A stretch of DNA of 64,000 bases from Antennarius striatus. Its lineage: Eukaryota > Chordata > Actinopteri > Lophiiformes > Antennariidae. The stretch covers positions 24,478,501-24,542,500 of the forward strand of contig NC_090782.1 of assembly GCF_040054535.1 (NCBI RefSeq), written 5' to 3'. This document shows positions 1 through 19,117 of this stretch, piece by piece. The first letter of the stretch is position 1, and each line of letters opens with the position of its first letter. The position numbers and the translations under genes are program-made. Below the pieces are notes generated by a model. The model was given only the letters and a program-made list of their open reading frames with translations, had not been told where the DNA came from and did no database searches.

Positions 1-285
1 TTTGGCGGCATAGGGCGTGAGGCGTGGGACACTCCGGGCACGACGCCAGTGCACCGCCACGGAGCCACACACAAAGACATACAACCATGCACACACACTT
101 CCCTTACAATCAGGTTGATTGGCCTACGGGCCAATCAACCTGAAGCGCATGCTTTTGGAGGTGGGAGAGAACCCACACAGACACGGGGAGAGCATGCGAA
201 CTCCGCACAGAGCGGGACTCAAACACGGGTCCGCCGTGTTGTGAGACGGCAGCGCTAACCACTGCGTCACCGTGCCGCCCCCTAA
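1..285 (-). mobile_element. tRNA-derived SINE-like interspersed repeat
   Basis: Read on the minus strand from about 285 downwards, the sequence starts GGCGGCACGGTGACGCAGTG. It carries an A-box-like stretch (TGACGCAGTGGTTAGCG) and, about 40 nt later, a B-box-like stretch (GTTTGAGTCCC), the layout of a tRNA-derived promoter. It then runs into a body (CGGAGTTCGCATGCTCTCCC) that I recognise as a widespread teleost repeat. The element continues off the left edge of the window, so its tail and target-site duplication cannot be seen. The family name is not certain. Confidence 0.65.
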
Positions 286-1620
286 GGTAGGTGTACTACT
301 GTAATTTTAAAATGAGGTTTGGATTTGTCATCGCTATAGTTTTCCACTCAAGATGCAACATTCTGGTGGATTCACATCAAATAGAAATTGATTCTGATGT
401 CAAACTGGTTTGAGTTTACCCACATCATTCAAGGGAGGCATGAACATCCAACCTCTTTTCCTCCAGATGGGAGGAGTGATCACATGGCCTGGAGTGATCA
501 CGATGTCTGCCTTGCATTTGTTGTGAACATCACGGATACATAGGAAACAAACCATCGCCATATCTGAGTTCACGATGCTAAGGAGGATGTGTGTTACACC
601 TAAAAAACTCCACTTTCTTGCCAAAGTATACCTTTCAAAGTTGTGACAAGTTGTACATGACACTACATTCGCGTCCGTCGGCGGAAGCAGTGTGAAACCA
701 CCATTCCATCGAGACGTTCCATCAGGGAACAATGTGCCTGAAAACTTTGTAAAGGTTTCAGCTCAAGCCTTCAAATTTTTCTCCAGACACATCTGTGACA
801 TGCTAGTCTTCATCGGTTTGGAAGCCCCTGTACAAAACGAGGTAGAGCGTGTGGTTTCAGATCAGCTGAACAGGTCTCATTTTCAGCAAAGGTCAAATTT
901 ATTTTGAGGGTTCTGAACTCTGACTGTCTCTGGTCACACCGAGCCGAACACGTCGGTGATAAATCGGTCTGAACAGTGCAAACAAGAGATCAACACTGCT
1001 GATAAAGTGTAAACACAACGTTATGCTATAAGGTCACAAACACAACACGGCACTTACCTGAACACTACTCACTGAAGCTAATTATGGGTACATCTGCATA
1101 ATAAATGTAGCAGGAATCAACAGTAAAGAGTAGAAAGGATAAAAATCTGAAAGCAGATTGTCTCTTCAAGTCACCTGTAAAGTGAACTGGACCTGTTTCT
1201 CCGAAGTTCAAAAGAATCTGAAATGACGTCAGCACTGCCAGCTCTTTATCTCCTCGTCCTTCGAGTTGGAGTCCACAAAGGTCGCTAAAGTCGAATAAAA
1301 TACAATCAATCCGCTCTGTCCTGAGCGCCGGAGAAAAACATTGCATTCTGCACCAGGAGAAGAAGCTGGAGAGGAAACCAGACACCCCTTTTGTACCGGA
1401 TCAGAACACTGTTTCTCTGTGACTGTAAGATGTTCAGATAACATGGATCTCTTTCTATGGAATCACAAGTTGTGCAGGTTCTGGATATTGCTTTTTTAAC
1501 CTTTGATGGAGCACTCAGCATTTTAATTTTGTAAATATTTGGGAACATTTGGGACTAGATGGACCACATGGAACAATACCAAAGGGCAGTGTGGTTGCAA
1601 TTCAAGCAAGACACACAAAT

Positions 1621-1654
1621 GGTGTCCTGAGGCCTCGGGACACCTCAGGACACC
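1621..1654. repeat. Perfect 12-bp inverted repeat (hairpin)
   Basis: Arms GGTGTCCTGAGG (1621-1632) and CCTCAGGACACC (1643-1654) are exact reverse complements around a 10-nt loop. Confidence 0.85.
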
Positions 1655-1862
1655 GACCTACAGTACATCATCACAAACTGTTGGTATTGATGTTGCCCTC
1701 TGGTGGTTGCATTGATACCAACATAAAGGATGCAAGAAAGCATTTTTCTCATAAAGGACTAATTATTGATTTTAGTATTTAAATGCAGGAAGAGCCTTTA
1801 TACAGCTTGCCTTCACGGAAAGCGCAACCAGTCATATCCTGAATCCAGATCTGTTCTTGCAA

Positions 1863-1888
1863 GGTTAGGGTTGGGTTAGGGTTAGGAT
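1863..1888 (+). repeat. Short telomere-like (TTAGGG) run
   Basis: Three to four imperfect GGGTTA units occur in a row (GGTTAGGGTTGGGTTAGGGT and following bases). It is too short to be a telomere; it is an interstitial telomere-like microsatellite. Confidence 0.6.
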
Positions 1889-2724
1889 TGAGATACTCTG
1901 AACATCTCACAGTGGAAGAAAAACAATTGCAAAAACGTTTGCCCATTTTCCTGAAGGCAGGCCATACTGCCGTGGCCTGTTCTCAGCTGAAGAGTTTCTG
2001 ACTCCAGATTGCAGACTGATGGTCCACACGAGAACCAGGATCAGTGTTTGACCTCCTTCCTGCCCCAGTACACATTAACCCCTCTCACACAGCCTGTTCC
2101 TTGCACCCCACTGTCCAATGTGAAAGTGTGACATGTCATCACACCCCCCATCCTGTCCTACTCCCCCACCAGCGGACAGACCTCACCCACAGAGCTGGAA
2201 CTACAAGGACCTGCCTCCATAACCTTTGCAGGAAGCAACGAGGCACGATGAAGGCGTCACACTGTGGTCTTGAGCAAACTAAACCAGGACTAATGAGTAA
2301 ACATTAACATGACTTATGGTTAATATGAGCATCTTTACAGCCTTTCTGAGCACGCTCACTTGTTTCATTACCACAGCAACAAGAGCAGAGATTTCCTCAC
2401 GCGTCCTGATCGAGGACAAATTGCTTTTGCTCGTCACGTCTTACATCGTCTCCAGCCTCCATCCTGAAAACCTCGGCAGTAACGACAGGGACTGTCCCAG
2501 TAAACCATCATAGCTGTTAGCATGCTAACATAACAGCATAGCTACATAACTGGAAGATGTTATTGGTTAAATGTTAGCACTGGATGTAGTCTGGTTTGTG
2601 ATGTAATTTGGTCCTAATAAGTGATTAATGCTTGTAGAGAGTTCATGGAAGGCTGAATCTTAACATTATTCTGATATACGTGGATGAAGTAGATTACAGC
2701 CGCTCCAAACTGTTTGACCAGTGA

Positions 2725-10610
<7,886 letters not shown>

Positions 10611-11350
10611 GGTGACAGCAGGGTTCCCCAAAACCAGAACCAGGACCGGGACTGATATGAAGATCACACAGGAACCGGGACCGGTTCAGAACCAGAGGAG
10701 TGATCCAGGTCAAATGTCAGATTTAAATCGGTACAGGCCAGATTAGAGCAGCAGAAGGGGAGCGACTCATGATCCGGATGGGTTCTAATCCAGACCGGGA
10801 TCAGGAGGAGGAGGATCCGCTCCGGAAAACTCTGAATCAGGACCGTCTGTCGGAGAAAACAAGACAGAAACTACCAACAAACAAATAAATATTAAACCCC
10901 CAGAGACGCGGGGGGAGCGGGATCCACGGGCTCCAGGTTCGGATGTGTCGCAGCTCCCATCGGGGCCCCGAACCGCCTCAGATCTCCGGTCCAGTCCAGT
11001 CCATCAACCTCCACCCGGGATTTAATCGTAATTCCGTTTTTATACCGGGAGAACCGTTCCGTCCGTTCCCGCGATGCCCCGCAGCCTCACGCTGAAGGTG
11101 CGGCCCGGAGAGGCCGACCGGCACCGGTTCGGTTCGGTTCGTCCCCCCCTCCCTCGGCTCGGTTCTGCTTCTGGACGCGGCGCTCGGACGTGTGATTCCC
11201 GGGCAGGGCTGCTCCAGATGTCCGCTGGACCTGCAGAGACGGAGATGCTGCCGTAATCTCACAGCCCCGCCCCTCAGCCTCAGCTCCATCCAGTCACGGC
11301 CCCGCCCAGGCGCCCAGCCGCTCTCTGATTGGTCGAGCAGCCTGCCGCTC
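10611..11350 (-). promoter_or_regulatory. camk4: camk4 5' flank and CpG-rich promoter
   Basis: From the camk4 start codon to about 11350 the sequence is GC-rich with frequent CpG, especially 10890-11350. This is typical of a TATA-less vertebrate promoter. Open frames here on both strands (for example 10978-11352) are by-products of the base composition. The exact transcription start is not visible. Confidence 0.6.
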
Positions 11351-13137
11351 ACCGCAGCCCCAGTCAGCAGCCTAAATACAGAAACAACCTGAATACAGAA
11401 ATGTGCGTTAGCGTGACGGCGGAGGCTTTGATCCTGCGAGAATCAAACCCGCAACCCCAACACCGTCACGCGCCTCCCTCCGGAGACACGCGGGGAACAC
11501 GTGACTGTTTCCGCTGCACGTCTTCCGTTTCTCCATCATTCACTTTTTCACCAGACGTCGTATTGGTCGTCAATCGGTCGGATGTGTCCCGCGAGCCTGA
11601 TCGATACCGATCGATAATTGATTATCTTTTAAAAAAAAAAAAAAAACTTTATTGAGATAGCAGCTTTTCACGGAATAAATTAACGGTCAGATGAGTTGGT
11701 TCTAACGGTTTAGGAGTGTGACCTGATGAGGTTGTGTGTTCGGCTCAACATCTGGGACATGAACCATCACCATATTTGATGAACAAGGTGTTCGTCTTAC
11801 CTGAGCCACGCCCACTCCTCTCAACGTCACTGACGGTGTGGGTTCAAATCAGAATCAGGTGGTTTTCTGCTCACATCCCATCGAACACGTCCAGTATTTC
11901 AAGAATGACGCTGCTAACATACAAACAACAAATTAATAATCAAAACCAGTGATTTATAGTCAGGATGGTGATAAGAAGTGAGTTTGACATCAGGAAATGT
12001 TTTAATTATATCCAGAGAATGTGAATATTTGTTAAAAAAAAAATTTTTTCAGAAAAATATTTTTTAATCAAACAAAACAAAAATTAAAATGTAACCCTAA
12101 ACATCCTAAATTATCCTTTTTTAATTAATTGTTAGAATGTACTTGAAAATATTTACAAATTTTGACCAATTTTGCATTAGAATTTCAAATTCTTCCATTT
12201 TCCTCAGTAGACACGCCACAGCGCCCCCTGTGGGTTACATGGAAACCAGTGAGCAAATCAATCAGTAAAATCAACTTTATTTCCTAATTATTTTATAATC
12301 AGACGTGGATTAGACAGTGGTGACGTCAGGAACAGGTGAGGATGGATTTATTATCGCTGAATGACTTCATCCAAGATGTGAGCTCCTTTGGGCAGGTAGA
12401 ACAGCTGCCACTGAACGCAACACGGATTAAAGCTGAGAATTAATCACCAGGAGGGAGGAAACAGAACCGCCGCCCCGCATCAAGACGCAAAGATCAACCT
12501 GATTAGAGAAGGAACATCAGAGGACGTGAAGCTGTCCAGATGTTCCTACAGAGGCCTGGATCCAGATGTGACCGTTAGAGAAGGAAAAAAATGCCGAGGT
12601 CCCCAAACACACCACGAAACTCCCCCAGCGTGGAGTTTGGAGCTTCTTTGTGGATTTTATCCCTACTTGAAGTCATCCTCATCACATTTCTATCATTATC
12701 AACCAGATGATATAAAAACTACAATAATGGTTTCCTTCAGGATCCACATCAGAAGCTTTAAAAGTTAAATTGGATTAGCTCATATCCTAAAATAATAATA
12801 TTTCAAAGGGATTCTTGATCCGGATCAGAATACTTCATCAAAACCAGTTCAGAAATGTATTGGCTGGGGAAATTGAATCCCTTCTTGTGATCTTACAGGT
12901 GTAAAAGCTGGCAGGTACGAGTGGAAGTCCTACGAGTCAAACTGAGGGAGAAATAACCCATGTGACGCGTGACGTCATCAGGAGGTGGACGTAAACTTCC
13001 TAGTTTTTGACTTTAAAGCGACAAAAGCTGGAGTCGGAGTTTGTTTAGCGTCACGTGGAGTGTGAAAACCCACGTCCACGTCAGCTGGAGGTAAAAACCC
13101 GTTGTTTCTCCGGTTTTACACCAGGTTCCGTGTCCGA
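11351..13137. other. Intergenic: camk4 to fam174c
   Basis: The two genes are transcribed away from each other. The region holds a CACGTG E-box (11498-11503), an A-rich stretch (11631-11646), AT-rich sequence (about 11990-12200), a CTCF-like motif on the minus strand (12221-12234) and one copy of the 13-mer CTGAACGCAACAC (12411-12423). No gene was found. Confidence 0.55.
12970..12977 (+). promoter_or_regulatory. fam174c: CRE (TGACGTCA) in the fam174c promoter
   Basis: A perfect palindromic cAMP-response element lies 161 bp before the fam174c ATG. A CACGTG E-box follows at 13052-13057. The position fits a proximal promoter; use is inferred. Confidence 0.55.
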
Positions 13138-14541
13138 ATGACTTTCCACGGACTTCTGTCGGCGGTTCTGGTTCCGGTCTGCTGGCTGCTCGTCGCGGCG
13201 GCGGAGGTTTCTCCGCAACCCGGCGTCACCGCGGCGCCGAGACCCACGACGGTGAACTCCAGCCGGGTGAACGCCACCCACGGCGTCGAGAAGACCCCGC
13301 CGTGGGTGGACGTGGACAGCCCGATGATCCAGAGGGCCCTGTACGTCCTGATCGGCATCACCGTCATCGGGCTCCTCTACTTCCTCGTTCGAGCCGTGCG
13401 GTGAGAACCAGCAGCCCGCAGATTATAATCCACAAATCTGACAAATCATCCCACATATTTTCACATTGGTTGAAGCCGAATTACAGAGAAAGGTCTTTTT
13501 ACAACGGGAAATAGTTTACATTATAATTTATAGTCGAAAATAAAACGGCAGGATTAAAAATATAACATTTTTGAATAGAGTTTGGTGAAGCTTCTGCACT
13601 CATTGAGAATAATGGATCTACGATTGCCAAATTGGTCATTTTGAGTTTTTATGGCACAAATGTGGGGGGGGGGATTATGCAAAATATAAAATAATAAAAT
13701 TATTACGTCATCAGTGTTACAGATTAATGATTGCTCCTGTTTTTAAATAATAGATTCTTGAAGCTACACCAAACATCATTCATAAAAGTGAGAATTTAAC
13801 TCTCTCTTGAGTGTGAGGGGGCGTTTATGAGCGTTAAATAATGATTTATTCCATTTCCACTGTTTTGTTCCATGTGGCTTTAATTTCAAGCTGTTTTATA
13901 ATCATTTTTGAGCTCTAAATTCTCTCAGCATCTCAAGCGTACAGCGAGAAGAATCGTGACAAAGCTTCTTTAAATATACCGTCACAATGACAAATATAAT
14001 TACATTAATACATTTAAATTATTTATTAGAAGCTTTAAATCTCAGATTTATGGATGTTTGGTTTTGTCATAAAAAAATCTAACTACATCAGCTAAGGAAC
14101 AGCTAATGCGTTAGCTGCTAACACACCAATCTGACAGTTTAACGTTTATTTTATTAGGCAGCAGCGCTCAGTCAACCGATCGTTATCTGATTTTCTGATC
14201 GTTTCCTGTCCCGTTTGATTGGCTGACAGGCTGAAGCGACCCGCCCACAGGAAGAAGTACGGCCTGCTGTCCAATTACGACGACTCGGTGGAGATGGAGG
14301 CGGTGGACAGCGAAGAGGACGACACGCTGTACGAAGCTCGCACCCTCCGCAGGTCAGAGGTCGACGGCTACCGTTAGCGCCCGCTACCGTTAGCGCTTCT
14401 TCTGGCCGCTTATAGTTTTATGATCAAAGTTTACGACCTGAAAACTGAACGCCAAATATCGATCAGGTAGCTGTTTCATGTGGACGCCTTTACTTGTCTG
14501 CTGATTGATCTGATCGGTTTTATCTGTGTCTGTTCAGATGA
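13138..14541 (+). CDS. fam174c: FAM174-family small type I membrane protein (FAM174C-like)
   Basis: A small single-pass membrane protein of poorly known function. Exons: 13138-13400, 14230-14352 and 14538-14541; the last supplies one base and the TGA stop. Splice sites are GT-AG and the length is 129 aa. The signal peptide is at about 1-22. The short lumenal segment has two N-glycosylation sequons (Asn40, Asn45), and the transmembrane helix is at about 66-84 (ALYVLIGITVIGLLYFLVRA). The cytosolic tail has KKYGLLSN, an acidic DSEEDD stretch and a TLRR end. The tail (RLKRP...YGLL...DSEE) is closer to FAM174C than to FAM174A as I remember them. Linkage to efna2 and ptbp1 also matches human 19p13.3. 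An in-frame extension upstream begins with TTG, so the ATG at 13138 is preferred. Confidence 0.88.
13401..14229 (+). other. fam174c: fam174c intron 1
   Basis: An AT-rich intron with a short poly-G run near 13664. No other feature is seen. Confidence 0.7.
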
Positions 14542-15155
14542 GGGCAGCCTGCGGTGGCGGCGGCGGCCGATGGATGGGACGAGTCACCTGTTTACCGTGG
14601 ACGTAGGAGGTTATGGGTCGCAGGTTGAGGACTGCAGGGAGAACTTGTGAACCAAACAGTTTTGTGAAACCCGAGCGGCGCTTTGTGGATTGTTTTTAAA
14701 GTCGGGGGCTGTCTTGGGGCCAAATCTTCATCGTCTCTTCATCGTCAGTTTTAAGAGCGATTTCACGTGCCTGTTTTGTTTTGTTTTTTCCTTGAACTTT
14801 TCTGCTTTGAGCTTCTGTAAACTGAGTGGACGACGGCCGATGAACCCGGAAAACCCTCAGGAGGGTTAAAGGTGGATGTGAACGCTCCTTTTACTGACTG
14901 CTGGGGGGGTTTTGGTGGGAGTTGTGGTGGGGGGGGTCCATCATCCAATGAAATCCGTGCAGTTGTTCACATTTAAAGCCAAATCAATACAAATTCCTGA
15001 TTCTGTGTGTTTGAGCAGACGCGTCTGTTTCTTTTATTGTGTTTTTTACTGGAGGACTGATTGAGTGTTATTTTTCTCTACGGACAAACTCTACGGAAAC
15101 ATTAATTTTATTTCTTATGGCGAAAAATAAAATATCTTCAAGTTTTTATGTCGTT
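14542..15155 (+). other. fam174c: fam174c 3' UTR with poly(A) signal
   Basis: Sequence after the stop contains an AATAAA signal at 15126-15131. A T/GT-rich stretch follows (about 15141-15168), as expected for a cleavage site near 15150. Confidence 0.65.
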
Positions 15156-16339
15156 TTATGTTGTTGATTCAAAGATGACAGAAAACTGTTGATTGAGATA
15201 AAAATAAAACGGATCCAGACTGACCTGAGATCAGATGATGATGATGATGATCTGATGATGTGATCCTCTTCCGCTGTGAGAGTCAGCGGGTCGTTTTTCC
15301 CACAGTCCAGTCTGTCAGGATCGCTGATCTCACGCCTCGGTTCTGACCGGAAGGTTACAGGTCAGGACGGGGCGTGGCCTATCACTGTAACCAGCCCATG
15401 ATGAGATGCTGTGGAGCTGATAAGCATCTGAGCCAATCAGATGCCCCCCCCACACAGAGACGACAACAACGGCAACAGGTCCCAAAGGGGGGGGGGGCAG
15501 AGTTTCAATTAGCGAGGATGGGTGTGATGAAGCTCGGATCCTGGTTCCCACCTCTGGGCTGCGTTATCAGGTCTAGAACACACAACGTTCATAGAATAAT
15601 TATAATAAAAGTTTATACAATGACAACATTTATATAATACAACGTTTATATAACAATATTTTCAATATAATATAACAATGCTTACATAACAATAACAATG
15701 TTTATATACTAATAACATATGTAACAACATTTATAATATTTATATAACAAAACGTTTATATAATACAACAATGTTTATATATCAATAACACTTGTAATAA
15801 AATTTTCATAATAACATTTATTATGATCAGGTGACGTTGATGCATCTTTACATTTTATTTTAATGTATAAATATTTTATTCACGGTTTTTATCGATGCTT
15901 TAAACTTATATTTAAGTATTAATATTGTGTTTGGTGGTGTTTTTTGTATTGTATTTTAGTTTGTGACAGTAAACATTGTGATTTATAGTGGGGGGGTTGA
16001 AGTACAGCTACTCAAGTGAAGCAACTTGATTTGTTTTCAAGTCGGTCCTTGTTAGACCTGACTGACCTTTGACCCCTCTCACTTCAGATCAACCAGCCTG
16101 GGGGGAGGTGTTAACCACGCCCCTTTGCTAATTGAAACACGCCCCCTCTCTCCTCCGGGACCTGTTGCTGTTGTTGTCAGGAGCCGTGTGATTGGCTGAG
16201 ATCTTTATCACCACAGGCCACACCCCCTCCTGACAGTCTGTACTCTGGGGGGAAAAAAACCCGCTGGTGCTCAGACGGATGAAGAGGATCTTCATTATTT
16301 CAGTTCAGGTCCAAGTGAAGAATAAACTAACACACAAAA
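15156..16339. other. Intergenic: fam174c to bHLH gene
   Basis: The two genes converge here. It contains GATGAT runs near 15236-15258 and G-rich tracts (15486-15497). An AT-rich degenerate repeat of 'AACGTTTATATAACAATA' words runs from about 15590 to 15830. No gene was found. Confidence 0.6.
15590..15830. repeat. AT-rich degenerate tandem repeat
   Basis: Words such as GTTTATA and TAACAA recur every 12-30 bases over about 240 bp. Copies are too diverged to define one unit. Confidence 0.65.
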
Positions 16340-16357
16340 GCATTAAAAAGGTTTTTT

Positions 16358-16363
16358 TTTATT
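16358..16363 (-). terminator. Poly(A) signal of the bHLH gene
   Basis: AATAAA on the minus strand, about 335 nt after the stop codon, the nearest such signal. It sets a 3' UTR of roughly 16340-16695. Confidence 0.55.
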
Positions 16364-16695
16364 GATCAGAAATGTTTATATATCAGAAAAAAACAATCAC
16401 TTCTACAACAAACATGAGACACAAACAGGAAAACAAATATTTTTCATAATAAAAGCACCAAAAAGTTCTTTTAATATCAAAGAACCTGAATCTGGTTACT
16501 GGTTCTTCTGCTGAGTCAGCAGAACTTCTAATAATCAGAAGAAAAGCATGTCTTCTAAACAAAAACAAAAAGCATGAATGAATAATAATTAACGATATAA
16601 ATGTGAATATCACATGACCTGGGCTGGTTCTTAAAGGACCATACGTCTGGTTCTGATGGATGACATCACACCTGTGATGCTGGTTCTAAACGCTG

Positions 16696-17637
16696 CTACT
16701 GAAGGTTCTCCAGAAGAGCTTCAAAGTCCGGATCCTCCATCGGATCCGAGTCTCCGCCCACCAACCCCCCCCAGCTGGAGCTTGGCGACGGCGTCCCCCG
16801 ATGCCCGTCATCCTGCTCCAGGCTCCCCGCTCTGCCCCGGGGAACCCCCCTGAGGTTCTGGTCCATCACCAGCCGGTCCAGGAAGTGGATGTAGCGGAGG
16901 GCGTGGCGAAGGATCTCGTTCTTGCTCAGCTTCCTGTCGGGGGGGTGAGTGGGGATGAGGCGGCGCAACTCGGCGAAGGCGCCGTTCACGTTCTGCTGCC
17001 GCCAGCGCTCACGACTGTTGGTGGAGATGCGACGGACGACCCGGGGGTGAGAACCTGAGGGCGGGGGGGGGGGGGGGGGGGAGACAGCGAGAGCCAATCA
17101 GAGCACTGCTATTGTTTTATTGGTTAGATTTTGAATCATGTGATTCATTATGAAGATAAATCCAAAGAGATGAGACTCTTACGGTCAGTGAGGGTCGGGT
17201 CAGAGGGACGCGTTCTGATTGGACGACCCGGATCGCTGCAGGGAGACAGACAGACATTCCTTTAAGACTTTCACCTTTTGTTTTATTTATTTAGTTTTAT
17301 TTAATATGCAGATTGAGGCTCAAAAAACAAAGATTACAGATCTATAAATGAAACCTGGAACCACTGAACTAAAAAGTAACAAGTATGTCGATGTTATCGA
17401 TCAGTTATCGATCAGGAAAGCTAAATATATTTTTATTTTTTATATTTTTTTGTTTTGTTGACATGACTACAAAGTCTCTTCAACAGATAAATAAAAACGG
17501 AAGTATTTCAGATTCGACGACTCGGTCCGGTTCGGTCAGCTGATGCCTCATCAAACATTTAAAGCTAAACACGGAGGTCAAAGTTTGTCTTCTTACCTGT
17601 TCAAGGTGCGGTAGAGAAGCGCGTGCTCGTGCAGCAT
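16696..17637 (-). CDS. TAL/LYL1-family bHLH transcription factor
   Basis: A class II basic helix-loop-helix protein expected to pair with E-proteins and bind E-boxes; relatives control blood, vessel and neural fate. Exons rebuilt here: 17597-17637, 17183-17235 and 16696-17054. The phases join exactly to 150 aa. The bHLH is at about 39-96: basic region [17 protein letters not shown], helix 1 [10 protein letters not shown], loop [10 protein letters not shown], helix 2 [17 protein letters not shown]. The TAL-diagnostic [11 protein letters not shown] and THPPD..LSKNE are present, but helix 2 differs from TAL1, TAL2 and LYL1. The C-terminal tail is short, Ser/Gly-rich and ends acidic ([14 protein letters not shown]). 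The start codon lies about 100 nt downstream of a TATA box. LYL1, TAL1 duplicate or TAL2-like are all possible, so no symbol is given. Confidence 0.88.
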
Positions 17638-17736
17638 GGCTCGTGCTCGTGCAGACAGGCTCGTGCTCGTGCTCGTGCTCGTCCGGTCCGGTCGGGCTGC
17701 GGCTGACGGTCTGGAGCGTCTCCGCGTCCCGTCGCT

Positions 17737-17745
17737 CTTTTTATA
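17737..17745 (-). promoter_or_regulatory. TATA box of the bHLH gene
   Basis: TATAAAAAG on the minus strand, about 100 nt before the ATG at 17637, predicting transcription start near 17710. Between them lies a GAGCAC-type repeat (about 17621-17683) that forms most of the 5' UTR and overlaps the first codons. Confidence 0.7.
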
Positions 17746-17749
17746 CGCA

Positions 17750-19117
17750 CCCCCCGCGTGTCGTGACGCGTCGTTTCCATGGCAACCCGTGATTTACCCC
17801 GACAGGCCCCATTAAAGCCAGACAGACCGGGATGGCCAGGAAGTGGCCCCCCAGGGACCCGCGGTCCCAGAGGCGGCGGAGCCCCCAGCCCCACGGAGGA
17901 GTCGTGTTTTCCGGCGTCTCCTCCTCATCCTCCTCTTCCTCCTCCGTCACGAAGCGGAGCCCCCCCCCCCCCCCCCCCCCCCAACCAACTCCTCAGTCCA
18001 AGGTGGAGGAAGAGGAGGATGAAGGGGAGGGGGAGGAAGAGTTTTATTTAACGTTCAGATACGCAATCAGTGAGGGAGGTGGGCACAGGAGCGGACCCTC
18101 CTCCACTCCTCCCCCCATGATATAATACGATGCGCCCTCGTTCCTCGCGGTTAACGCGTTCCAGAAACCACACGCGATTAACGAATTCCGCGACAGAACG
18201 ACAAACTATTTTGTCTTATTATTCACGGTATTCTAAACGGTTCTGACCCCCCCCCCCCCACACACTGATATTAAACCACCTTCTATCACCTTTAAAACAC
18301 TCAGACTGGTTAAAGCACTTTTGTGTCTCACGGACGTCCCTGTTGGGGGGCAGTCCAAGCTCCCCTGGTGGTCGGGGCGGGGGGGGGGGCTCAGCCGCCG
18401 ACGGCTTCTCTCAGGCGCCCCGTGGGTCGACTCACACGCGACAGAACTCGTGTATTTGGTTTCTCTCACCTGTCCAGGTGAGCAGCAGGTGATGTCACTT
18501 CTCCATTACGACCCACGTGACCTGAGGCGTTCAGGGCTCCTTGGAAACGTTAGCATCTAACCCGTTCAACGTGAAGCTGACGCTAATTCAATCAGGTGTA
18601 GTGACCGGATCCGACCAGCAGGGGTCGCTGTGACGCTGCGATTCCTCTGCAGAGCTCGAGCTTCAGCGGATCACGTGTTGTTGTGGCGCTCGTGCGCGGA
18701 AATCAGATTACAAACAGGAAACAGAGCAGCCCCCCCCCCCCGCCATGCTTAATGCAGGGAGGGGGTCCTTCAGCATCAGCTTCACACTGATGATCCAGAG
18801 GCCCCTGAAGGCCCTGGCTCCAAAGTACCCATTTGGGAGCCAAGGGGTGGGGCCTAGACTGTGGGGACTGAAGCCAATAGGAATCCAGGACTCCTGCGGC
18901 GAGGCGGCTTTGATCAGTCATGTGATGTCTGGAGGAGGCGGAGTTTCCTGTCAGGAAGACGTCAACATGTTTAAACTGGTTTTACTGGGAGGTTGGAATT
19001 AAAATGAGGTCCAGAAAAGAAAAAAAAATTGTTCATTGAAAAAAATAAATAAAAAAATACCAAATTTAACCTGAAAAACATTTTAATCAATGGAGGAAGA
19101 GGAAAAGGAAGTGGAAC
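17750..19117. other. Intergenic: bHLH gene to efna2
   Basis: Upstream of the bHLH TATA box the DNA is GC-rich with purine/pyrimidine runs, including a run of about 22 C at 17961-17982. A probable dispersed repeat follows at about 18128-18345. A CTCF-like motif sits at 18615-18628, and a poly-C run at 18731-18741. No gene was found; open frames here come from low-complexity sequence. Confidence 0.55.
18128..18345. mobile_element. Fragment of a dispersed repeat (family uncertain)
   Basis: The words CTCGCGGTTAACGCGTTCCA and ACACGCGATTAACGAATTCC followed by 'AAACTATTTTGTCTTATTAT' recall a dispersed teleost repeat I have seen. No terminal repeats or target-site duplications are clear, so the limits and class are uncertain. 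Confidence 0.35.

Larger units (their letters stand above)
286..2724. other. Region downstream of camk4, no gene seen
   Basis: No recognisable protein or RNA gene was found. Short open frames at 400-732 (minus) and 692-907 (plus) overlap and match nothing I know. The part nearest 2724 should hold the camk4 3' UTR. The only clear AATAAA on the minus strand is far away (903-898), so the mRNA end is not fixed. The region also holds a hairpin (1621-1654), a CTCF-like motif (1693-1706) and a short telomere-like run. Confidence 0.5.

Noticed and set aside
400..907. Frames of 110 (minus) and 71 (plus) codons near the left edge
   Set aside because: They overlap on opposite strands, show no known motif and have no promoter or splice context.
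1863..1888. Possible telomere end
   Set aside because: Only three to four imperfect TTAGGG units inside unique sequence, so it is an interstitial run.
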